From Bdellovibrionaceae bacterium UBA3535 (GTDB taxonomy: Bacteria; Bdellovibrionota; Bdellovibrionia; Bdellovibrionales; UBA840), in NCBI GenBank assembly GCA_002376845.1, contig DFOS01000008.1, positions 11,841-75,840 of the forward strand: DNA of 64,000 bases. The letters are read 5' to 3'. The notes under the pieces were generated by a model. It was not told the origin of the DNA and ran no database searches. It saw only the letters and a program-made list of their open reading frames with translations. Positions 49,622 to 57,840 of this stretch are shown piece by piece (the first letter of the stretch is position 1; each line of letters opens with the position of its first letter). The position numbers and the translations under genes were made by a program.

Positions 49622-50293
49622 TTAACGACTAGCCAATTGCTGCATTTTGGATTGGTAGCTACGAATCCGAGATAGATAGTTTTTTATCCTATGACTACCG
49701 CAGCGCTGGATTTTTGAGACTTTGCCGTATCTATGCATATGTCTTCTAACCTTTTCTATTCCACATAAATGAATCAAAGCCGCCATTTTTTCTTTATTTC
49801 GGTATTCAGGGAAACGGTTCACCCAGTAATTAAGATATGCACTGGTTAGGTATATGGAATCATAGGAGGATAGGCGCATGCGAAAGCGATTCCAGAAGCA
49901 ATTTCCTCTTATTGCTTTGCCATTCTCCCAGCAATATTTTTTCATCTCCTTCATGGTTCCTTGGGTGATTTGGTACAAGCCAAGGGCTGAAGAAGCTGGA
50001 TGAAATATGCGATAGATTTCACGGCTCAGATTAACTTGCCAATAAACCGTGGCCCAGGGATTGCCAGCGCTCTCACTTTGTGCCAAGGCGGCAAGAAAGC
50101 TGGCAGATAGCTGCGGGCTGGCATATTTTTGAAAGTCGGCCTGATATTCTTGCCATGTATGGTAGGGTACTTTTTTGAATTGCTTGGAGATCGGGTGGAG
50201 TATTTGCCAGGGCTTTTCATAAATTGCGTAGCCAATGTTGGCAACAAATAGAGTGATTAAGGAATAAAATAGCAATCGAGATAGTATCTTCAT
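49622..50293 (-). CDS. Putative lytic transglycosylase-like protein
   Basis: 223 residues. An N-terminal helix (about 8-24) anchors or exports it. The central part shows L-A-A-L-A-Q-S-E-S-A-G-N-P-W-A, where Glu is in the GH23 catalytic position, then S-A-L-G-L-Y-Q-I-T-Q-G-T-M, the usual G-L-x-Q-I segment. Three Cys residues (C-W-E-N, N-C-F, L-C-G) lie in the C-terminal half. It is shorter and more divergent than Slt70, so substrate and activity are less certain. Its start overlaps the stop of the methyltransferase gene (TAATG). Confidence 0.78.
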   Translation of the reverse strand: MKILSRLLFYSLITLFVANIGYAIYEKPWQILHPISKQFKKVPYHTWQEYQADFQKYASPQLSASFLAALAQSESAGNPWATVYWQVNLSREIYRIFHPASSALGLYQITQGTMKEMKKYCWENGKAIRGNCFWNRFRMRLSSYDSIYLTSAYLNYWVNRFPEYRNKEKMAALIHLCGIEKVRRHMHRYGKVSKIQRCGSHRIKNYLSRIRSYQSKMQQLASR

Positions 50294-51057
50294 TACTTAA
50301 ATTGAAAGATGTGAACACTAATTCGGTGGCGAATGTCTAAATCCTCATTCGGAATGTCCGCGAGCATACTTTTCATATCATCTTCAAAGTCTACAAGCTT
50401 CGACTTAGACAGTGTACCAGAGATGTAGTTACTGGCTTTTAGGCGGCCAATCCACTCATCTTTATTGTAATGAATCTGTTCATCGTAAAAAAACATGGCC
50501 TTCACAAAAAGTAGCGGCTGTGACCACGCTGGTTGTGCATAAACTTGTCCGTGAAAATCATAGTGCTCCCAACGTGTATTGTAGCGCAATACGATTTCAT
50601 CGCTTTTCTTGGCTACAATGTCCAATCGTGGCAAGCGGCGTATTTCACTATTGACTAAAACCCCACCTGGAGCAATTAGGCGTTTGGCTTCAATTAAAAA
50701 CTGAGGAATTTGAAAGTGTTTTAAGGCCTGATGTACAAAGATTACGTCATAAGAGTGATTGTCCAATGGCATTTCCTCTGCGGGCATGCATTGGTAGTCG
50801 ACTTCGACGCCTTCTTTTGCCGCCAGCAGGCGAGCCTCATCAATATAGTCTTGGCTAATATCCACTGCCGTGACTCGGCAGCCTTGCTTGGCAAAGTAAT
50901 TGGCCAGTTTGCCATCGCCACAGCCGACCACCAAAATATTTTGATCGGAGTGTCCCACATCTAGAGATTTTAATTTATAAAAGTAAGACTCTGGTGGGAG
51001 TTTCTTATAGCGAATGGAATATTCAATGGAGTTCTGCCAATTCAAGTTGTCTGCCAT
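50293..51057 (-). CDS. Class I SAM-dependent methyltransferase
   Basis: 254 residues. A Rossmann SAM-binding core has motif I I-L-V-V-G-C-G-D-G-K-L, motif II acidic V-T-A-V-D-I-S and motif IV Y-D-V-I-F-V-H-Q-A-L-K-H-F. The C-terminal half, with W-E-H-Y-D-F-H-G-Q-V-Y, is specific but does not reveal the substrate. It is first of a minus-strand pair with the transglycosylase-like gene (1-nt overlap). Confidence 0.88.
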   Translation of the reverse strand: MADNLNWQNSIEYSIRYKKLPPESYFYKLKSLDVGHSDQNILVVGCGDGKLANYFAKQGCRVTAVDISQDYIDEARLLAAKEGVEVDYQCMPAEEMPLDNHSYDVIFVHQALKHFQIPQFLIEAKRLIAPGGVLVNSEIRRLPRLDIVAKKSDEIVLRYNTRWEHYDFHGQVYAQPAWSQPLLFVKAMFFYDEQIHYNKDEWIGRLKASNYISGTLSKSKLVDFEDDMKSMLADIPNEDLDIRHRISVHIFQFK

Positions 51058-51122
51058 ATCCTATATTCTAGCGGAATCCAAATTCGGCTCAAGGCCGGTA
51101 GCGACCTACGTATAGTGCTTTT

Positions 51123-52220
51123 TTATACATTGAAGCGAAAAAGCATCACATCTCCATCTTGGACCAGGTATTCCTTCCCCTCGGAGCGGTATTTTCCAGC
51201 TTCTTTGATGGCAGCCTCCGACTTCAGCTCAAAAAGATCATTGCAATGATAGGTCTCTGCCCGGATAAAGCCTTTTTCAAAATCACTATGAATGACACCG
51301 GCAGCCTCGGGCGCCTTCATGCCATTTTTAATGGTCCAGGCTCGAACCTCTTTTTCTCCAGCTGTAAAATAAGTGGCTAGACCTAGGAGCTTGTAAGCAG
51401 CACGAATCAGGCGATGGAGTCCAGGCTCACTTACGCCTAAGCTTTCTAGATATTCCTTTTGCTCCTCCAGTTCTAGCTGTGCGATCTCTGCTTCAAGGGT
51501 GCCGCATATCATGATGGTTTGATTGCCCTCTTCTGTGGCCCTTGTTTGAACCTGTTGAACGAAATCATTGCCACTAGCAAGATCTTCTTCGGCAACATTG
51601 CAGACATAGAGCACGGCCTTAGTGGTTAGAAGATGCATGTCTTTAAGTAACTTTTCTTCGTCCTCATTTTCTGGTTTTACTGTACGAGCGGGAAGTCCCT
51701 CATCGAGAGCCTTTAGGATTTTTTGGCTAAACTCAAGATCCGTTTTGGCTTTCTTATCTCCCGATTTGGCAACCTTTTCCAATTTACTAAGCCGTTTGTT
51801 GAGTGATTCCATATCACTAAGCATGAGTTCGGTATTGATGACATCCATATCTCGCACTGGATCCACACTGCCTTCTACATGTATGACATTCTCATCTTCA
51901 AAGCAACGAACCACATGCAAGATGGCATCGACTTGCCGAATATTTCCTAGAAATTGATTGCCCAGCCCTTCACCCTTGGAGGCTCCCGCTACCAAGCCAG
52001 CAATGTCGACAAATTCCATCGCAGTGGGAATGGTGGTTTTCGGTTTGATCAGGGAAGAGATTTGCTCTAGGCGCTCATCGGGCACTTGCACCACTCCGAC
52101 ATTGGGATCAATCGTACAAAAAGGGTAGTTTGCGGCCTCTGCCGGTGCGTTGGTGAGTGCTTTAAAAAGAGTGGATTTACCAACATTGGGTAGTCCAACA
52201 ATTCCACATTGTAATGCCAT
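51123..52220 (-). CDS. ychF: Ribosome-binding ATPase YchF
   Basis: 365 residues, full length Obg-superfamily member. G1 G-L-P-N-V-G-K-S-T-L-F, a G3-region V-D-I-A-G-L-V-A-G-A-S-K-G-E-G-L-G-N, the ATP-selecting Y-V-C-N-V-A-E-E (N-x-x-E in place of N-K-x-D), a coiled coil at about 130-165 and a C-terminal TGS domain (A-W-T-I-K-N-G...) are visible. It binds 70S ribosomes and hydrolyses ATP in stress responses. It follows pth with a 1-nt overlap, a common arrangement. Confidence 0.97.
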   Translation of the reverse strand: MALQCGIVGLPNVGKSTLFKALTNAPAEAANYPFCTIDPNVGVVQVPDERLEQISSLIKPKTTIPTAMEFVDIAGLVAGASKGEGLGNQFLGNIRQVDAILHVVRCFEDENVIHVEGSVDPVRDMDVINTELMLSDMESLNKRLSKLEKVAKSGDKKAKTDLEFSQKILKALDEGLPARTVKPENEDEEKLLKDMHLLTTKAVLYVCNVAEEDLASGNDFVQQVQTRATEEGNQTIMICGTLEAEIAQLELEEQKEYLESLGVSEPGLHRLIRAAYKLLGLATYFTAGEKEVRAWTIKNGMKAPEAAGVIHSDFEKGFIRAETYHCNDLFELKSEAAIKEAGKYRSEGKEYLVQDGDVMLFRFNV

Positions 52221-52792
52221 TAAGTGCTCCGTTTGTTGTGGTGATTACCAGCATAGGTGTAGCCTTTTTTTACAAACGCCACAACTGCATCTTCTAGATC
52301 ATTTAAAAGATGATCTTGTAATAAGTCCTGTTGTTTATCATCAAAGTTTTTTAAAACATAATCACTGGGGGCTTGTTTGCCGTTAGGTCTGCCAATACCG
52401 ATTTTTAAGCGGGCATAATCTTGCGTGCCTAGTTTTGCATGAATGTCCTTGATACCATTGTTGCCGCCAGCTCCACGATTTTTTTGAAAGCGGTAGCAAC
52501 CAAATTCGGTGTCGAGGTCATCGTGCAAAACCAAAAGATCTTCGGTTGGAATTTTATAATACTGCATGAGTGCTTGAGTGGGGCCGCCTGATAGATTCAT
52601 ATAGGTTTGTGGTTTGGCCAGTAGCACGCTTTCACCTTCTATATTTAGGCGACTTATCAGCGCTTTTTTTTCTGAGCGAAATGGACCACCATCAAAGCTT
52701 TCATTTAGCGCATCGATCAATATAAAACCAATATTATGGCGGTTTAACGCGTATTCTGCTCCAGGATTTCCAAGACCTACGATTAATTTCAT
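52220..52792 (-). CDS. pth: Peptidyl-tRNA hydrolase
   Basis: 190 residues, full length. It releases stalled peptides from tRNA. Family motifs: L-I-V-G-L-G-N-P-G, N-R-H-N-I-G-F (catalytic His), K-P-Q-T-Y-M-N-L-S-G and V-L-H-D-D-L-D-T (catalytic Asp) with G-G-N-N-G-I-K. The start lies directly after the U-run of an intrinsic terminator, so it has no Shine-Dalgarno just upstream; the nearest AGGAGG lies about 30 nt before the ATG, on the other side of the hairpin. The end overlaps the ychF start by 1 nt. Confidence 0.96.
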   Translation of the reverse strand: MKLIVGLGNPGAEYALNRHNIGFILIDALNESFDGGPFRSEKKALISRLNIEGESVLLAKPQTYMNLSGGPTQALMQYYKIPTEDLLVLHDDLDTEFGCYRFQKNRGAGGNNGIKDIHAKLGTQDYARLKIGIGRPNGKQAPSDYVLKNFDDKQQDLLQDHLLNDLEDAVVAFVKKGYTYAGNHHNKRST

Positions 52793-52822
52793 AAAAAAAA
52801 GGCAAGGTCGAAATGCCTTGCC
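52793..52822 (-). terminator. Intrinsic terminator after rplY, abutting the pth start
   Basis: On the minus strand GGCAAGG (52822-52816), loop of eight, CCTTGCC (52807-52801) and eight T (52800-52793) form a textbook terminator. The next base starts the pth ATG. It must end or attenuate rplY transcription, with pth expressed by read-through or from an internal promoter. Confidence 0.9.
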
Positions 52823-52845
52823 CTTCCTCCTTTTAGCCCTAGAGG

Positions 52846-53535
52846 CTATTCTTTGTTCTCGCCCTCTGCAGCTTGCTTCTCGCTGGCTTCTGCGGCTTCA
52901 CCTTCGGCGGCGCCTGCATCAGCTCCTTCAGCCACTGCATCCATTGTGCCCTCTGCTGTTGAAGGCTCAAGATCCACTTCGCGAATCTCAGAAACGGTGG
53001 CCAAGGTTATATCACTTGTGAGTATTGTAACTCCTTCGGGAACTTTTAACTGCGAAACGTGTAGGGAATCACCGATCTGCATCTCTGAGATATCGTGGGT
53101 AATTTTAGAAGGAATGTCCTTTGGTAAACATTCGATCTCCACGCTAGTGTGGGGAGTGCTAAGTACCCCGCCGTCTTTCACACCTTGCGGCTCTCCTGTA
53201 AGCTCGATTTGCACATCGATATAAATAGTTTGGCCTGCGGTAATCGCATAAAAATCCACATGGGTAGGCTTGTGATTTACAGGGTGAAAAATAATATCTT
53301 TGATCATCACCTGTTTGCCATCCAAGTTCTTTTCTTTGGATTTTAAAATAAAAATAGGGTTGTCACTGATGATATTGCGATACTTATCGATATATTTATT
53401 TTCTACTGCAATGGCCGTGTTGTCGGTGTCCCCACCATAAACCACTGCGGGTGCCCATTGTTCACGGCGAAGTACACGCGATGCATGTTTTCCTACGTCT
53501 CTTGTTTTGACTTCTAAAGTGTAATCTTTTGCCAT
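52846..53535 (-). CDS. rplY: Ribosomal protein bL25 (CTC type)
   Basis: 229 residues, the long two-domain CTC form. The N-terminal 5S-rRNA-binding domain begins Y-T-L-E-V-K-T-R and has A-P-A-V-V-Y-G-G; the C-terminal beta domain contains D-F-Y-A-I-T-A-G and V-E-I-E-C-L-P-K-D-I-P. The last 30 residues are Ala/Glu-rich and disordered (A-E-G-A-D-A-G-A-A-E-G). The gene follows prs by 12 nt, the common prs-rplY-pth order, and is followed by a strong terminator. Confidence 0.96.
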   Translation of the reverse strand: MAKDYTLEVKTRDVGKHASRVLRREQWAPAVVYGGDTDNTAIAVENKYIDKYRNIISDNPIFILKSKEKNLDGKQVMIKDIIFHPVNHKPTHVDFYAITAGQTIYIDVQIELTGEPQGVKDGGVLSTPHTSVEIECLPKDIPSKITHDISEMQIGDSLHVSQLKVPEGVTILTSDITLATVSEIREVDLEPSTAEGTMDAVAEGADAGAAEGEAAEASEKQAAEGENKE

Positions 53536-53547
53536 AACTCCTCTTTC

Positions 53548-54492
53548 CTACGTAAACATGGCACTAACGGATTCATTACCATGAATTCTTAAAATTGTTT
53601 GCGCTACAACTGGTGCCACACTCACCACTTCTACTTTCGAGCAAGCCTGCGCATTTTCTCTTAAGGGGATCGTGTCTGTAACCAGAATTTTCTCAATCTG
53701 GCTTTCTGTGATCCGGCTTATGGCGGGCCCCGAAAATAGGGGATGTGTAGCAACTGCAAAAACCTTTTTTGCCCCATTTTTTATCAGACTGTCAACCGCT
53801 TCTGTAAGAGTTCCAGCCGTATCAATCATGTCATCTACGATGATGGCATTTTTACCACTAACATCCCCGATAACATGGTAGGCCTTGGCCTCATTTGGCC
53901 CGCTGCGTCGCTTGTCCACAATGGCAATGGAACAGTCTATGCGCTTAGCAAAAGCGCGGGTTCTTTCCACGCCGCCGGCATCTGGGCTCACGGCAATAAA
54001 ATCATCCCCATAGCCGTAGGCTTCCCGCCAACGCCTGGCGAGGGTAGGAATGGCGTAAATATGATCGACGGGGATATTAAAAAAACCGGCAATTTGGCCC
54101 GCGTGCAAGTCTACGGATAGCACTCTGGTAGCGCCGGCAGTGGTGAGTAGATCCGCCACCAATTTGGCAGAGATCGGGGAGCGAGGTGCCACCTTGCGGT
54201 CCTGACGGGCGTAACCATAATAGGGCATCACGGCAGTAATGCGTTTGGCCGACGCACGCTTTAGAGCGTCCATGACCACAAAGGTTTCCATATAGTTTTC
54301 GTTTGTAGGATTACAAGTGGATTGAATAAAAAAGACATCTGCACCGCGCACATTGGTCTGTACTTCGGCCTGTACCTCGCCATCGGCGAATCTTTTTAGT
54401 AGTATGGGGCTTAGTTCTGAGCCGGCCTCCTTTGCAACATCTTCGGCAAACTTTTGATTGGAATTTCCGGAGAAAAAAAGTACCTGGCTCAT
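53548..54492 (-). CDS. prs: Ribose-phosphate pyrophosphokinase
   Basis: 314 residues from ATG 54492 (M-S-Q-V-L-F-F-S-G-N-S-N); the longer frame to 54600 adds a basic leader not found in the family. It makes PRPP from ribose 5-phosphate and ATP for nucleotide, NAD and His/Trp synthesis. Motifs: F-A-D-G-E-V, P-Y-Y-G-Y-A-R-Q-D-R-K, V-D-L-H-A-G-Q-I-Q-like D-L-H-A-G-Q, V-S-P-D-A-G-G and the PRPP loop V-D-D-M-I-D-T-A-G-T-L. Divergent from the E1 alpha gene with a gap of about 185 nt. Confidence 0.97.
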   Translation of the reverse strand: MSQVLFFSGNSNQKFAEDVAKEAGSELSPILLKRFADGEVQAEVQTNVRGADVFFIQSTCNPTNENYMETFVVMDALKRASAKRITAVMPYYGYARQDRKVAPRSPISAKLVADLLTTAGATRVLSVDLHAGQIAGFFNIPVDHIYAIPTLARRWREAYGYGDDFIAVSPDAGGVERTRAFAKRIDCSIAIVDKRRSGPNEAKAYHVIGDVSGKNAIIVDDMIDTAGTLTEAVDSLIKNGAKKVFAVATHPLFSGPAISRITESQIEKILVTDTIPLRENAQACSKVEVVSVAPVVAQTILRIHGNESVSAMFT

Positions 54493-54676
54493 CGTGTGCC
54501 ATAGATAACGAATCTTGCCTTTTTTGTCTATGTTAAATGTTTTTCTTTTCTCCTGATTAGAGGATTTTCGAAAACGCCTTTTCCTTAAGCGATTGTGCAA
54601 AAACTCCTATGCTTTTGGCTTCAATGTGGGGATCTTTACTTGATTCTACCCTTTAAAGCCGTTTTAATGTGCGGCA

Positions 54677-55687
54677 ATGGCAGCTGATAAAGATCTACAA
54701 AAACTTCCCAAAGACTTGGCCCTGAAAATCCATGATTTGATGGTAAAATCGCGTGTGCTAGAGGAACGTTGCATTCGTCTTTACAAGATGGGGGATGCCT
54801 TCTTTTGGATTGGCGGCGCCGGCGAGGAAGCCTTTGGTGTACCCCTCGGACTGTTGGTCAACAAGGGGCAGGGATTGAACCATGATTGGTTGCACCTACA
54901 CTACCGCTGTACGCCCACTCTTGTTGCCATGGGCATGCCGATGATTGACAGCATCCGTTTGATCATGAACCGAGCCACCGATGTTTCCACGGGTGGAAGA
55001 AATTTTTCTTCGCACTACGCTTATCCAAAGTGGAATGTGGCACCGGTGACTTCGCCGATTGAAGTGCAGTATTCCATTGCCATAGGTACGGCATGGGCTC
55101 AGCACCGTGAGAAAGCAAAAGGCATTAGTATCGTGACCGGCGGTGATGCGGGTACTGCAGAAGGGGATTTTGCCACTTCTTTGGTTTGGTCCTCGCGCAA
55201 GGGCAACGAGTTGCCGCTCTATTGTATTGTTACAAATAATAAATGGGGAATTTCTACTGCCTATGATGGCCAACATGGCGAAGAAAAAATCGCCGATCGT
55301 GGCAAGGCCTTTGGTATGAAAACACAGTATGTGAATGGCAATGATGTGGTGGAGTCCTATCTTAAGTTGCAAGAGGGTATGGATTACATCCGTAAAACTG
55401 GCAAGCCCATCTTGGGTGAGTTTTTGGTTTCTCGTCTCTATGGTCACTCTTCTGCTTCGGGAGCTAATTTTGCCAAAGATGAGGTGGATCCGATTAAGGA
55501 ATTTGAACAGCGTCTTATCAAGGCCGGCTACATAAGTGAAAAAGCAGCCCAGAAAATGTGGGAAGATTATTTAAAAGAAAGCCAAGAGCTGGCAGCAAAA
55601 GTGCGCAAAGAGCAGGGGCCAGAGGCCGAATCGGTATGGGATCATATCTATGCCAATAATGAAAATGCCGATTGGAGGAAGTTCTAA
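54677..55687 (+). CDS. 2-oxoacid dehydrogenase E1 component, alpha subunit
   Basis: 336 residues. The TPP-binding motif is G-G-D-A-G-T-A-E-G-D-F-A-T followed by I-V-T-N-N-K-W-G-I-S, as in pyruvate or branched-chain 2-oxoacid dehydrogenase E1 alpha. F-W-I-G-G-A-G-E-E-A and H-Y-R are also typical. With the beta subunit it decarboxylates the 2-oxoacid and acylates the E2 lipoyl group. E2 and E3 are not in the window, so pyruvate versus branched-chain substrate remains open. It overlaps the beta subunit gene by 1 nt. Confidence 0.9.
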   Translation: MAADKDLQKLPKDLALKIHDLMVKSRVLEERCIRLYKMGDAFFWIGGAGEEAFGVPLGLLVNKGQGLNHDWLHLHYRCTPTLVAMGMPMIDSIRLIMNRATDVSTGGRNFSSHYAYPKWNVAPVTSPIEVQYSIAIGTAWAQHREKAKGISIVTGGDAGTAEGDFATSLVWSSRKGNELPLYCIVTNNKWGISTAYDGQHGEEKIADRGKAFGMKTQYVNGNDVVESYLKLQEGMDYIRKTGKPILGEFLVSRLYGHSSASGANFAKDEVDPIKEFEQRLIKAGYISEKAAQKMWEDYLKESQELAAKVRKEQGPEAESVWDHIYANNENADWRKF

Positions 55688-56742
55688 TGGCGAATATGGC
55701 TCAAGCCATTCGTATGGCACTTCACTACGCAGAAAAAAACTTGGATTTAAAAGATGTCTTTGGTGAAGATGTGGGAGCACCACTAGGCGGCGTATTCACT
55801 GCTACGCAAGGCATTGAATGTGCTTGGAACTCGCCCCTTGATGAGCGCGGAATTGTGGGAACGGCCATTGGCATTGCCATGACTGGCCAGCGTTGTGTGG
55901 CGGAAATTCAATTTGCCGACTACATATTTAATACCATCGATTTATTAAAAATAGCGGGCAATACTCTTTGGTGCTCGAATGGACAGTTTCCTGTGCCATT
56001 AACCTTGATGACGCCAGTGGGATCGGGCATTTATGGCTCCATATACCATTCGCATTCTTTTGATGCTTGGGCCTCAAGGCTTCCGGGCTGGAAGATTGTC
56101 ATGCCTTCGAATCCTAAAGATGCCTATGGCCTATTGCTAGCTGCCATTGAAGATCCTAATCCCGTCATGTACTTGCCCCCGAAAGCCTTGCTTCGAGTGA
56201 AGGGGAAAGACTTGATTCCGGGGGAACCGGAGAATGAGCAAGAGCTAAAAAAAGCAATTGATGCACCTATTGGTGATCGTTCTAAGTGGAAAGCCAAGTG
56301 GCCGAAACTAGAAAAGTACACGGTGAAAATAGGGGAGGCAAAGCTTGTACGCGAAGGCTCGGATATGACCATCGTTTCCTATGGGCGCATGCTTCCGCTA
56401 GCAGAAAAAGCTGCAGAAGAGATGGCAAAAGCGGGCAAAAAAATTGAGGTGATCGATCTTCGCTCGATATATCCCTATGATTGGCAGATGGTAAAATCAT
56501 CCATTCAAAAAACACGCAAAGTTCTATTTTTAAATGAAGATACGGAAGTAACCAATTTTGGTGAGCATTTAGCATATCGAACCAGTGAGGAACTCTTCTT
56601 TCAGCTCTATGCAAGACCTCGGGTTTTAGCAGGAAAGCACCTTCCTGGTATTGGCCTGCACCAGGATTTAGAAAAAAACTCCGTACCTCAACTTCAAGAC
56701 ATCATACAATTAAGCAAAGAAATTATGGCAGAGGTTCCCTAG
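55687..56742 (+). CDS. 2-oxoacid dehydrogenase E1 component, beta subunit
   Basis: 351 residues from ATG 55687, with GGAGG at 55674 and a TAATG overlap with the alpha gene. It is a transketolase-like pyrimidine domain (V-F-G-E-D-V-G-A-P-L-G-G-V-F, E-I-Q-F-A-D-Y) and a C-terminal transketolase domain (T-I-V-S-Y-G-R-M-L, V-I-D-L-R-S-I-Y-P-Y-D). It completes the heterotetrameric E1 enzyme; the glutamate of G-E-D activates TPP. The partner genes for E2 and E3 are absent here. Confidence 0.92.
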   Translation: MANMAQAIRMALHYAEKNLDLKDVFGEDVGAPLGGVFTATQGIECAWNSPLDERGIVGTAIGIAMTGQRCVAEIQFADYIFNTIDLLKIAGNTLWCSNGQFPVPLTLMTPVGSGIYGSIYHSHSFDAWASRLPGWKIVMPSNPKDAYGLLLAAIEDPNPVMYLPPKALLRVKGKDLIPGEPENEQELKKAIDAPIGDRSKWKAKWPKLEKYTVKIGEAKLVREGSDMTIVSYGRMLPLAEKAAEEMAKAGKKIEVIDLRSIYPYDWQMVKSSIQKTRKVLFLNEDTEVTNFGEHLAYRTSEELFFQLYARPRVLAGKHLPGIGLHQDLEKNSVPQLQDIIQLSKEIMAEVP

Positions 56743-57572
56743 TGACGAAAAAAAAGAAGAACGACAAAGACAAAAAAAAGAAGCAAAAATTGCCGGAATT
56801 TAATAAGTACTATTATTATGAAAACTCGGTGCAATCTCCCGAATCGGATGTGGAGTTTTTTGAGAATACCTATAAAAAGTTGCGCGGCAAGGCGGCGACC
56901 ACTTTGCGTGAGGATTTTTGCGGAACACATATGATCTGCTGTGAGTGGCTGAAACTTGCGGAGGATAAAAAGGCGATTGGTGTAGAGCTGGATCCGGAGC
57001 CCATTGAATACGGCCGGCAAGTACATGAGGCCAAGCTAAATGACGACCAACTAAAACGATTGAGTGTATTGCAAGAAAACGTCTTGTCAAAAGGGCTGCC
57101 GAAGGCGGATATCGTTTCGGCATCGAATTTCTCTTATTTTTTGTTTAAAAAACGCGAAGACTTAAAGGCCTACTTTGCTAACGCCAAGCGTGGAGTTAAC
57201 AAGGATGGTATTTTCATCATCGATTGTTTCGGTGGGCAACAATGCATGACTCCAAATGAGGAAGAAACCGAGCATAAGGGCTACTCCTATTTTTGGGATC
57301 AAGACTCCTTCAACCCTGTGACCAACGAGGCCATGTTTTACATTCACTTTAAGCGCAAGGGTGAGAAGAAGCGCAAAAAATGCTTCGTTTACGACTGGCG
57401 CATGTGGGGGCTGGCCGAGCTGCAAGATCTTCTTTATGAAGTGGGTTTTAATAAGGTCACCGTCTATTGGGAAGGCTCTGATAAAGATGGTGAGGGCAAT
57501 GGCATTTTTAAGCCGACCACCAAGGGCGATGATGCCGAGGCATGGGTGGCCTATATCGTCAGTGAGCTCTAG
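56742..57572 (+). CDS. SAM-dependent methyltransferase-like protein with Lys-rich start
   Basis: 276 residues starting at GTG 56742, overlapping the E1 beta stop by 1 nt. The first 20 residues are very Lys-rich. The Rossmann core has R-E-D-F-C-G-T-H (modified motif I), A-I-G-V-E-L-D-P-E-P (acidic ribose-binding residue) and D-I-V-S-A-S-N-F-S-Y. The C-terminal part (D-W-R-M-W-G-L-A-E-L, V-Y-W-E-G) resembles small-molecule or protein methyltransferases of unknown target. It is probably co-transcribed with the E1 genes. A small antisense lipoprotein gene overlaps its last 14 nt. Confidence 0.8.
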   Translation: MTKKKKNDKDKKKKQKLPEFNKYYYYENSVQSPESDVEFFENTYKKLRGKAATTLREDFCGTHMICCEWLKLAEDKKAIGVELDPEPIEYGRQVHEAKLNDDQLKRLSVLQENVLSKGLPKADIVSASNFSYFLFKKREDLKAYFANAKRGVNKDGIFIIDCFGGQQCMTPNEEETEHKGYSYFWDQDSFNPVTNEAMFYIHFKRKGEKKRKKCFVYDWRMWGLAELQDLLYEVGFNKVTVYWEGSDKDGEGNGIFKPTTKGDDAEAWVAYIVSEL

Positions 57573-57708
57573 CCTGCAGCTCCATAAATAAGATACGCTT
57601 TTTTGACTTTTGACCTGAGAGATTTTCTTTGTCGGTGAAACTACAATTCTGAAAAGCAAAGCTTAAGAGCAGGATGCTGGCGGCAAAATAAATTCTTCTA
57701 TTTTTCAT
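57559..57708 (-). CDS. Small lipoprotein with F-Q-N-C signal end
   Basis: 49 residues from ATG 57708: M-K-N-R-R-I-Y-F-A-A-S-I-L-L-L-S-F-A-F-Q-N-C (Cys22), then a 27-residue polar tail. It is a complete signal peptide with the same Q-N-C ending as the neighbouring lipoprotein and the one at 3843. The mature peptide is short and has no known domain. It is divergent from the 57841 gene, whose protein has the same type of signal, so the two may be related functionally. Small size makes it easy to miss. Confidence 0.6.
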   Translation of the reverse strand: MKNRRIYFAASILLLSFAFQNCSFTDKENLSGQKSKKRILFMELQARAH

Positions 57709-57753
57709 AAAATTATCTCGGCAAAAGTATTTTGCTGCTTTAGCCGTTCTTTG

Positions 57754-57770
57754 TGTCTCATTATGAGACA
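57754..57770. promoter_or_regulatory. Perfect inverted repeat in the divergent lipoprotein promoter region
   Basis: TGTCTCA-TTA-TGAGACA, a perfect 7-bp repeat with 3-nt spacer, lies between the start codons of two divergent Q-N-C lipoprotein genes and is followed by TATTTTTTAT. It may be an operator for both genes or a weak terminator for the plus strand. Confidence 0.5.
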
Positions 57771-57840
57771 TATTTTTTATATAAAAAAAGAACTTTAGAT
57801 TTGTAAAAAAAGTACCGAATTGAAACGGCGAGGTGATTCT

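Noticed and set aside
54896..55447. Minus-strand ORF of 183 codons over E1 alpha
   Set aside because: Shadow of a conserved gene, with no coding signature.
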